5,062 nucleotides of DNA from Chitinophagaceae bacterium (GTDB lineage: Bacteria > Bacteroidota > Bacteroidia > Chitinophagales > Chitinophagaceae): positions 1 to 5,062 of the forward strand of contig CANHEC010000218.1 in the NCBI GenBank assembly GCA_947459455.1, read 5' to 3'. Position 1 is the first letter of the stretch. Each line of letters starts with the position of its first letter. Position numbers and translations under genes: made by a program. The notes beneath the pieces were generated by a model, which worked only from the letters and a program-made list of their open reading frames with translations, did not search any database and was not told the DNA's origin. Below are positions 1 through 5,062 of the stretch, one piece after another.

Positions 1-582
1 ATCAAAGGCCGACAGGTACAAACGCCGGCCCGACAAGCGGCCTTCCAAAAAGCGATAATCGCCGCTGGGGGTCAGCACCGTACCGGTCAGCCGCCCGCCC
101 TGCTGTTGCAGCTCGGCTACTGCGGGGCGCCAACTGCCGTCGGCCCGCTGAAACTGCACGGCCCAGCGACCGCTGAGGTTGGTAGCCGGCGCTACTGGCA
201 CATCTGGTAGCTGTGTTCCAGCTCCCTCTTCGGCTTCGGCCTGCCATATCTGGTCGCCCTGGCTGGTGCCTTTCAGCAGCACGCCCTGCCAGCGACCATT
301 GGCTTGCTGCTGCAGCCGAATCCGGGTTTCAAATAGGGGCATTTCCAGCAACAGCGAGTCGCCGCGCCGCTGCACCTGTGCAGCTGCAATGGTATCGGCA
401 TCGCTGATGAACCAAATGCGGGGCGAGGCGCCGGACTGCACCCGGGCCTGTACATACACCGGCAGCCCACCGGGGCGGCTAAAGCTAAAGCGCCAGGGCT
501 GGCCAGCGGCAGGTTGCGCCTGTAACAGCGCTGCACTGGTCAGCAGGCCGCTGAGGCATACAAACAGTCGGAAAAAAAACAT
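1..582 (-). CDS. Exported protein, N-terminal part; possible TlpA-like thioredoxin family (partial, cut by left edge)
   Basis: The frame stays open from ATG at 582 to the window edge, giving 194 residues. The first ~22 residues form a Sec signal peptide: MFFFRLF, a hydrophobic stretch, and a likely cleavage site at LQA|QPA, so the protein is exported. The mature part is rich in short beta-strand-like segments. It has two similar-looking blocks: one around residues 29-115 (SFSRPGGLPVYV, GDSLLLEMPLFET, GRWQGVLL) and one from 137 (LSGRWAVQF, LTGTVLTPSGDYRFLEG, LYLSAFD). From memory, the GRW...LTGT.LT..GDYR.LEG...LSAFD pattern matches the region ahead of the thioredoxin fold in Bacteroidota TlpA-like disulfide reductases. 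No CxxC motif is visible, because that domain would lie left of position 1. The coding frame and export are well supported; the family call is tentative, and a lipocalin-like or unknown beta-rich secreted protein is the alternative. It follows the 115-residue gene on the same strand with a 52-base gap, so co-transcription is possible, although a promoter-like element sits just before its start. Confidence 0.72.
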   Translation of the reverse strand, partial: MFFFRLFVCLSGLLTSAALLQAQPAAGQPWRFSFSRPGGLPVYVQARVQSGASPRIWFISDADTIAAAQVQRRGDSLLLEMPLFETRIRLQQQANGRWQGVLLKGTSQGDQIWQAEAEEGAGTQLPDVPVAPATNLSGRWAVQFQRADGSWRPAVAELQQQGGRLTGTVLTPSGDYRFLEGRLSGRRLYLSAFD

Positions 583-586
583 GCCG

Positions 587-594
587 CAAATCTG
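587..594 (-). promoter_or_regulatory. Possible -7 promoter element before the exported-protein gene
   Basis: Read on the minus strand, positions 594-587 are CAGATTTG, matching five of the six fixed positions of the Bacteroidota -7 consensus TAnnTTTG. It lies four bases before the ATG (CAGATTTG-CGGC-ATG), so a transcript from here would have almost no leader. A TTG that could serve as the -33 element is at 613-611 (within TTTTGG), 16 bases upstream, slightly shorter than usual. The element overlaps a perfect 7-bp dyad (582-588 with 593-599, loop AATC). The call rests on pattern only. Confidence 0.35.
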
Positions 595-634
595 CGGCAA
601 TCAGTTGGTCCAAAATGTCGGGGAAATGACAAAA

Positions 635-982
635 TCAGCGGGCAACCTGAAACTTGTTGGTTTCTACCAGGCGACCATTGGGGTCACGCAATTGAAATAT
701 GTAGATGCCGGTGGTAAAATCATCGCTGAGCTGCACTACCTGGCGGCTACCGCTTACTGCTACGCTATTAAGCTTGCGGCCGAGGAAGGAGAAGAATTGG
801 AGGCTGCTGCCCTTGGGCATGGCCGACTTGAATTCGAAATTGAGCGTAGAAGCAGCGGGGTTGGGGAAGAAGTTGACCACCTTGTCGGTAGCGGTAGCTG
901 TAGCGCTGGCCGGCCCACCTTTTTGGGCGGTAGCAGCTACTGCAAACCCCGAGAACAGTAGTATGGCAACGTACTTTTTCAA
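635..982 (-). CDS. Small exported protein consisting of a signal peptide and a T9SS type A C-terminal sorting domain
   Basis: This is a 115-residue protein. Residues 1-19 are a classical signal peptide (MKKYVAILLF, hydrophobic core, cleavage near ATA|Q). A short Ala/Thr-rich linker (about 20-33) leads straight into a T9SS type A sorting domain filling the rest. That domain shows the FPNPAAS box (39-45), the LNFEF strand (47-51), LQFFSFLGRKL (61-71), and the typical end FTTGIYIFQL...GRLVETNKFQV (89-114). In this family the domain directs periplasmic cargo through the SprA channel and is then removed or exchanged for a surface anchor. Here there is no cargo domain between signal and sorting signal, whereas usual substrates are several hundred residues long. 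The start is TTG (982-980): an in-frame TAA lies four codons upstream and the next Met is residue 55, so no other start keeps the signal peptide. It could be a genuine mini-substrate, a competitor or sensor for the secretion machinery, or a remnant of a larger substrate; the clean frame favours an intact gene. Confidence 0.87.
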   Translation of the reverse strand: MKKYVAILLFSGFAVAATAQKGGPASATATATDKVVNFFPNPAASTLNFEFKSAMPKGSSLQFFSFLGRKLNSVAVSGSRQVVQLSDDFTTGIYIFQLRDPNGRLVETNKFQVAR

Positions 983-1052
983 ATTATCGTATTAAACCCC
1001 TCTGTAAAGCAACAACATTTTTCCAGAAATCCCAGCCTTCAGCCAATGAAAT

Positions 1053-1076
1053 AGCCCTTGCTCTGCAGCAAGGGCT
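1053..1076 (-). terminator. Rho-independent-type terminator of the peroxiredoxin gene
   Basis: AGCCCTTGCT (1053-1062) and AGCAAGGGCT (1067-1076) form a perfect 10-bp stem with loop CTGC. On the minus strand the hairpin lies 27 bases past the peroxiredoxin stop and is followed by ATTTCATTGG, a modest T-rich tail. The plus-strand side has no T-run and no gene to end, so the minus orientation is preferred. It separates peroxiredoxin transcription from the 115-residue gene, whose start is 70 bases further on. Confidence 0.75.
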
Positions 1077-1103
1077 TAGGAATTTGGCACGAATTTAAGG
1101 AGT

Positions 1104-1574
1104 TTATACTAACTCAGCTAATTTTTCGTTGATCGCTGCAAAGTTCGGGAGGTCGCCGGCGCTTTCCAGTACTTCAGCGTAGGCTATGTTACCAGCCTTG
1201 TCTACTATAAAAGCGCTGCGCTTGCTTACACCTTTCATATCGAATACGAAGGTATCGTACAGGCTACCGTAGGCGGCCGATACTTCTTTGTTGAAATCGC
1301 TGAGCAACGGGAAATTGAGGCCCTGCTCTTCTTTGAACTTAGCCAGTGTAAAGATGGAGTCAACCGAAATGGCCAGCACATCGGCTGCAGCATTGTTGTA
1401 CTGGGCAATATTGTCGCGAACATTGCACAGTTCGGTGGTGCAAACGCCGGTAAAAGCCTGCGGGAAAAAGAGGATCAGTACGTTTTTGCCTTTGTACTGC
1501 TCCAGCGATACCTGCTGCTTTTCAGAGTTAAAGAGGGTAAATGCGGGAGCGGGTTGTCCTACCTGAAGTGACAT
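1104..1574 (-). CDS. Peroxiredoxin (AhpC/TSA family, AhpE/BCP-like thiol peroxidase)
   Basis: The 156-residue product is full length for a compact peroxiredoxin. These enzymes reduce hydrogen peroxide and organic hydroperoxides via a peroxidatic cysteine and are recycled by thioredoxin or another thiol donor. The active-site PxxxTxxC motif is Pro38, Thr42 and Cys45 in FFPQAFTGVC, and the conserved active-site Arg is probably Arg119 (SKRSAF). The thioredoxin-like fold is visible in PAFTLFNSEKQQVSL, VLILFFP, ISVDSIFTLAKFKEE, FPLLSDFNKEVSAAYG and AFIVDKAGNIAYAEVLE. A second cysteine, Cys50, lies five residues after Cys45, the spacing found in BCP/PrxQ enzymes that form an intramolecular disulfide, so an atypical 2-Cys mechanism is possible. 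There is no signal peptide, so it should be cytoplasmic. ATG at 1574 is chosen because the protein then starts MSLQVGQPAP, as in relatives; a GTG 19 codons upstream (1631) would add an unrelated tail. It is divergent from ruvA and ends at a hairpin terminator. No obvious OxyR-type site or -7 element was seen upstream. Confidence 0.95.
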   Translation of the reverse strand: MSLQVGQPAPAFTLFNSEKQQVSLEQYKGKNVLILFFPQAFTGVCTTELCNVRDNIAQYNNAAADVLAISVDSIFTLAKFKEEQGLNFPLLSDFNKEVSAAYGSLYDTFVFDMKGVSKRSAFIVDKAGNIAYAEVLESAGDLPNFAAINEKLAELV

Positions 1575-1716
1575 GTTGTAGAAGATTTGTGTTGGTTTAA
1601 AAATTTGGAACTGCGAATAAAGTACAACCACCGCTGAAAAAGGTTAAGCCAGGCACCGAATTTCCGGCTTTCGCAGGCGGTGGCCCCCGGCGGGCAGCCA
1701 TTCGGAGGCGAACCAT

Positions 1717-1724
1717 TATTTTCG
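1717..1724 (+). promoter_or_regulatory. Possible -7 promoter element before ruvA
   Basis: TATTTTCG matches the Bacteroidota -7 consensus TAnnTTTG at five of six fixed positions and sits four bases before the ruvA ATG (TATTTTCG-CCGC-ATG), implying a very short leader. No clear -33 TTG is seen about 20 bases upstream, which weakens the call. A GGCGAA/TTCGCC dyad (1707-1712 and 1721-1726) brackets the element. The purine-rich GGAGG at 1704-1708 is too far from the ATG to be its ribosome binding site. Confidence 0.4.
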
Positions 1725-1728
1725 CCGC

Positions 1729-2319
1729 ATGATAGCGCAGCTAACCGGTAAGTTTTTGCACAAAACGCCCACCCGGGTGGTGGTAGACGTGCAGGGCGTG
1801 GGCTACGATGTACAAATCAGCCTGCACACCTACAGCGCCATCCAGGCGGCCGATAGCGGCACCCTCTTTACCCACCTCAAGGTGGCCGAAGACGCTTTTA
1901 CCCTGTTCGGCTTCAGCGAAGGGGCTGAGCGGGAGGTGTTTTTAAAGCTGATCAGCGTGAGCGGCGTAGGCGCCGCCACCGCCCGGATGATGCTGAGCAG
2001 CATGAAGCCGGCCGAAGTGGTAGCTGCCATTACCGGCGGGCAGGTGAAGACCCTGGAGGCCGTGAAAGGCATTGGCAAAAAGACCGCCGAGCGGCTGGTG
2101 CTGGAGCTGAAAGACAAAATGGGAGCGGTGACGCAAGATGCTGGTGCTAGCCCTGCCTGGGCAGCGGCCGGCAGCAACAATAGCCTGCAGCAAGATGCGT
2201 TAGAGGCGCTGGTAGCACTGGGCATAGCCCGCAGTGCAGCCGAACAGGCCCTGCGGCGGGCCGGTAGCGGCGCCACCTCGGTGCAAGACCTCATCAAACA
2301 AGCGCTGCAAGCTATCTGA
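1729..2319 (+). CDS. ruvA: Holliday junction branch migration complex subunit RuvA
   Basis: The 196-residue protein is close to the usual ~200. RuvA forms tetramers that clamp four-way DNA junctions and position the RuvB ATPase rings that drive branch migration, before RuvC cuts the junction. Domain I (about 1-63) starts MIAQLTGKF and carries VVVDVQGVGYDV and the VAEDAFTLFGF segment. Glu54 and Asp55 there correspond to the acidic pin that keeps DNA strands apart at the junction centre. Domain II holds two helix-hairpin-helix DNA-binding motifs: LISVSGVGAATARMML (74-89, hairpin GVG at 79-81) and LEAVKGIGKKTAERLVLEL (109-127, hairpin GIG at 114-116). An Ala/Ser/Gly-rich flexible linker (about 135-152) leads to domain III (153-196, QDALEALVALGIARSAAEQAL), which contacts RuvB. 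ATG is the only sensible start. ruvB and ruvC are not in the window, as is common where ruv genes are dispersed. sprA follows on the same strand after 86 bases with no evident terminator, so co-transcription is possible. Confidence 0.98.
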   Translation: MIAQLTGKFLHKTPTRVVVDVQGVGYDVQISLHTYSAIQAADSGTLFTHLKVAEDAFTLFGFSEGAEREVFLKLISVSGVGAATARMMLSSMKPAEVVAAITGGQVKTLEAVKGIGKKTAERLVLELKDKMGAVTQDAGASPAWAAAGSNNSLQQDALEALVALGIARSAAEQALRRAGSGATSVQDLIKQALQAI

Positions 2320-2405
2320 TTAAGTCGTACTTTCAGTGTTCAATCTTTTGTCACTTTAATCCTTCCAGTATCGAGCACACCTCTACGCAACCAAACTGAC
2401 TGGAT

Positions 2406-5062
2406 TTGTTTTTGCGGGTTCCTACTAATTTACTGATCGCTACCTGGTGGATAGGGTGTTTGGTATTGCCGGCATTGGCCTCAGGCCAGGGCTCCGATTC
2501 CAGCCGCGTCAAAAAGGATAGTCTCCGTTTTCCTATTCAGGATCGGCGGGGCGACCCCTATTCCAGCTACCGCCGCAATCCATTTGACCTGCCCGATACC
2601 GGCTACCTGAAACGAGATGTAGAATACGACCCGGTCACAAAAAGCTATTTCATCCGCGAAAAAATAGGCAACTCGTACTATCGTAAGCCCATCAGCCTCT
2701 CGTTTGAAGAATACATGCGCCTGCGGGGCCGCCAGCAGGAAATCGACAACTTTCAACGCCGCAGCAATACCAACCTGAACCTGAACCGCAAGCTGGTGAA
2801 GCCCAAGCTGCGCATGTTCGACGATCTGTTCAACCGCATATTTGGCAACGGCAAGATCATTATTCAACCCAACGGTAATGTAGACCTGACGGCTGGCTAC
2901 CAGGGGCAAAACACCAAGAACCCGACATTGCCCGAGCGGGCCCGTAAGTACGGCACTTTCGACTTCGACATGAATGCGCAGTTCAACATGGACGCCAACA
3001 TTGGCGACAAAATGAAACTGCCCATCAACTTCAACACCCTCGCCAATTTCGATTTTGAAAACCAGCTAAAGCTGGACTATAAAGGTCGCCCCGACGAAAT
3101 CATCAAGAGCATTGAGGCGGGCAACATGAGCTTTGCCACCAAGGGTACGCTGATACAGGGTGCCCAGGCGCTGTTTGGCCTCAAAACACAGTTGCAGTTT
3201 GGCAAGCTGTATGTAACCACTGCCATTGCCAACATGCAAAGCCAGCGCCAAACCGCCAACTACCAGGGTGGCGCTGCCCTCACCAATTTTGAAAAAAAGC
3301 TGGACGACTACGACGAAAACCGCCACTTTCTGCTGGCGCAATACTTCCGCAATACGTATAACCGCACCATGAGTACCCTGCCGTTTGCGCAGAGCCAGGT
3401 ACAAATTATGCGCCTGGAAGTATGGGTAACCAACCGCACCGGGCAAACCACCAACAGCCGCGATGTAGTGGGCCTCATGGACCTGGGCGAACGCTTTCCG
3501 TGGAATACGGCCATCCCGACTGTACCCGGCGATAGCCTGCCCCGCAACGAAGCCAATGGCCTTTATGGAATAGTGAACAATGACAATTTCAGGAACCCGG
3601 CCAACGTAACCAGCCTGCTGATTGGCCGTGGCCTGCGGCCGGTGCAGGACTTTGAAAAGACCTTTGCCCGCAAACTGGTAGAGGGCACCGACTATATCTT
3701 CAACCGACAAGCAGGCTTCATCAGCATCAACCAGTTTTTGCAGCCGGATGAAGTATTGGGTGTGGCCTTCCAGTACACCTTTAATGGACGGGTGTACCAG
3801 GTGGGCGAATTTGGTCAGGATGTAGCACTGGATACAGCACGGGGCATTTCGAAAATCCTGTTTCTGAAATTGCTGAAAGCCACCAGCCAGCGGCCCAACC
3901 TTCCCATTTGGGACCTGATGATGAAGAACGTGTACGCCCTCGATCAGTTCAACATTCAGCGGGAAGGCTTTAAGGTGAATGTGATGTACGAGGAGCCCAG
4001 CGGTGGCGAAAAACGCATGCTGCCCGAAGGCGACGACCCGGGCCGCCCACTGCTGCGCATTTTGCAACTGGACCGACTAAACAATAGAAACGACCCGCAG
4101 CCCGATGGGGTATTCGACTATATCGACAGCTTTACGGTACAACCACAACAAGGCCGCATCATTTTTCCGGTACTGGAGCCCTTTGGCAGCGACCTGCGGC
4201 GATTGGCTTTTGCCAACCAACCAGCCAGCACCTATGAGAAGTACGTGTTTCAGCCACTCTACGATACCATCAAAGCCATTGCCCAGCAGAACTATGCCAA
4301 CCTGAACCGCTTCAGGCTACGGGGCCAATCGAAAGGAAGTGGCGGCGACGACATTTACCTGAATGCCATCAACATACCGCAAGGAAGTGTGACGGTGACA
4401 GCCGGCGGGCAAATACTGAAGGAAAACGTAGACTACGTGATTGATTACAGCCAGGGTAAGCTGACGGTGATCAACCAGGCCATTAAAAGTGCCGGCGTAC
4501 CGGTAAGTGTGAATTTGGAAAACAACACCGGATTCGGCCTGCAAAACCGCGGCTTTTTTGGCATGCGCCTCGACTACCTGGCCAATAAAAACCTGACCCT
4601 CGGCGCCACCATGATGCGCCTGGGCGAACGGCCATTCTTCACCAAAATGAACTATGGCGAAGACCCCATCCGCAACCGGATGTATGGATTCGACTTCAAC
4701 TACAAGAACGACTGGAAGCAGCTGACCCGCTGGCTTGATAAACTACCTTTTTACAGCACCACTGCTCCCTCCAATATACAAGCCTATGGTGAAGCCGCCT
4801 TGTTGAAACCGGGCGCTCCTCCGCAAATTGGTCGTGGCTCCAATGGCCTCATTTACCTCGACGATTTTGAAGGCACCCGTGCCAATATCGACCTGCGCTT
4901 TCCTTTTGTGGGCTGGACGCATGCCAGCACGCCTTCGGGCAGCTTTTTTGCCGAAGCCGACTCGAACAATAGCGTGATCTACAACCGCAACCGCTCGAAA
5001 ATGAGCTGGTACCAGATAGAGCCCGTGCTGCAGGATAGCCGCAACCCCAACAACCCCATTAA
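2406..5062 (+). CDS. sprA: Type IX secretion outer-membrane translocon SprA (Sov), N-terminal ~885 residues, cut by right edge
   Basis: SprA is the outer-membrane translocon of the T9SS, a single-chain beta-barrel of 36 strands in Flavobacterium johnsoniae. It passes folded cargo bearing C-terminal sorting domains to the surface with partners such as PorV, and is needed for gliding in motile species. Family members are roughly 2,300-2,500 residues, so about a third is seen. Recognisable blocks are ANFDFENQLKLDYKG (from ~213), EAGNMSF (237-243), GAQALFGLKTQLQFG (252-266), DYIDSFTVQPQQGRIIFP, GSVTVTAGGQILKENVDY and YLDDFEGTR (to 825). A signal peptide starts the protein: MFLRVPTNLLIATWW, a hydrophobic core, then ALA|SGQ near residue 25. 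There is no ATG in this frame before residue ~104, and a TGA at 2397-2399 blocks extension. The start must therefore be TTG 2406 (used here), TTG 2412 or less likely CTG 2400. No Shine-Dalgarno is visible; upstream bases are A-rich (CCAAACTGA). The frame is open to the last base, with an incomplete final codon. Confidence 0.95.
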   Translation, partial: MFLRVPTNLLIATWWIGCLVLPALASGQGSDSSRVKKDSLRFPIQDRRGDPYSSYRRNPFDLPDTGYLKRDVEYDPVTKSYFIREKIGNSYYRKPISLSFEEYMRLRGRQQEIDNFQRRSNTNLNLNRKLVKPKLRMFDDLFNRIFGNGKIIIQPNGNVDLTAGYQGQNTKNPTLPERARKYGTFDFDMNAQFNMDANIGDKMKLPINFNTLANFDFENQLKLDYKGRPDEIIKSIEAGNMSFATKGTLIQGAQALFGLKTQLQFGKLYVTTAIANMQSQRQTANYQGGAALTNFEKKLDDYDENRHFLLAQYFRNTYNRTMSTLPFAQSQVQIMRLEVWVTNRTGQTTNSRDVVGLMDLGERFPWNTAIPTVPGDSLPRNEANGLYGIVNNDNFRNPANVTSLLIGRGLRPVQDFEKTFARKLVEGTDYIFNRQAGFISINQFLQPDEVLGVAFQYTFNGRVYQVGEFGQDVALDTARGISKILFLKLLKATSQRPNLPIWDLMMKNVYALDQFNIQREGFKVNVMYEEPSGGEKRMLPEGDDPGRPLLRILQLDRLNNRNDPQPDGVFDYIDSFTVQPQQGRIIFPVLEPFGSDLRRLAFANQPASTYEKYVFQPLYDTIKAIAQQNYANLNRFRLRGQSKGSGGDDIYLNAINIPQGSVTVTAGGQILKENVDYVIDYSQGKLTVINQAIKSAGVPVSVNLENNTGFGLQNRGFFGMRLDYLANKNLTLGATMMRLGERPFFTKMNYGEDPIRNRMYGFDFNYKNDWKQLTRWLDKLPFYSTTAPSNIQAYGEAALLKPGAPPQIGRGSNGLIYLDDFEGTRANIDLRFPFVGWTHASTPSGSFFAEADSNNSVIYNRNRSKMSWYQIEPVLQDSRNPNNPI

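Noticed and set aside
179..961. Long plus-strand reading frame of 260 codons
   Set aside because: It lies antisense to two minus-strand genes with clear signal peptides and a recognisable sorting domain, crosses their intergenic gap, and its product is Ser/Cys/Arg-rich with no recognisable motif.
983..1052. Promoter for the 115-residue gene (ATAATTTG just before or at the start)
   Set aside because: The TTTG contains the start codon itself and the TA pair is out of register with TAnnTTTG, so the match is too weak to call.
1575..1631. Longer N-terminus for the peroxiredoxin starting at GTG 1631
   Set aside because: The extra 19 residues look like untranslated leader; the family begins at MSLQVG and an ATG is present there.
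1830..2297. Minus-strand frame of 155 codons under ruvA
   Set aside because: It is a shadow of ruvA, which is intact and fully conserved in its key motifs.
2320..2405. Promoter or terminator between ruvA and sprA
   Set aside because: Only a 4-bp hairpin (AAGT-CGT-ACTT at 2322-2332) and partial -7 matches such as TACTTTCA were found; neither is convincing.
2445..2459. Possible lipobox (WIGC) in the SprA signal peptide
   Set aside because: Trp at the -3 position is unlike a lipobox, a hydrophobic stretch continues past the Cys to a good ALA cleavage site, and SprA is an integral barrel rather than a lipoprotein.
2481..2909. Minus-strand reading frame of 142 codons near the sprA start
   Set aside because: It is antisense to the conserved N-terminal part of SprA and has no family features.
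3066..4067. Minus-strand reading frame of 333 codons
   Set aside because: It is wholly inside sprA on the opposite strand, where the plus-strand product matches SprA throughout; the length is a by-product of codon composition.

Overview
The window looks like chromosome of a member of the Bacteroidota, most likely the Chitinophagia/Sphingobacteriia side of the phylum. The evidence is the N-terminal third of the type IX secretion (T9SS) outer-membrane translocon SprA, a protein ending in a T9SS type A sorting domain, start-proximal elements resembling the Bacteroidota -7 consensus TAnnTTTG, and few purine-rich ribosome binding sites. There are five genes, two of them cut by the window edges. 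I see no mobile element, CRISPR array, tRNA or rRNA.

Left half, minus strand (read right to left). A 156-residue peroxiredoxin (1574 to 1104) is followed by a good hairpin terminator (1053-1076). Next is a 115-residue exported protein (982 to 635) that is almost nothing but a signal peptide plus a T9SS C-terminal sorting domain. After a 52-base gap comes the start of an exported protein (582 leftwards off the edge). Its N-terminal region resembles the part that precedes the thioredoxin fold in Bacteroidota TlpA-like disulfide reductases, but that fold itself would lie outside the window.

Right half, plus strand. A 154-base divergent intergenic region (1575-1728) separates the peroxiredoxin from ruvA (1729-2319), the Holliday-junction-binding subunit of the RuvABC resolvasome. 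After 86 bases, sprA begins at a non-ATG codon (TTG at 2406 preferred, TTG at 2412 possible) and runs off the right edge with about 885 residues visible. Minus-strand reading frames under sprA are shadows.

How the parts relate. sprA makes the outer-membrane channel through which proteins with a C-terminal sorting domain leave the periplasm. The small 115-residue gene encodes such a domain almost bare, about 1.4 kb away. The peroxiredoxin and the possible TlpA-like protein both belong to thiol-redox families. ruvA is a DNA-repair gene; its position directly before sprA is an arrangement I recall from other Bacteroidota. A functional link among these genes is inference. The most unusual points are the stand-alone sorting-domain protein and the fact that both T9SS-related genes appear to start with TTG. 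I found no clearly new multi-gene system.
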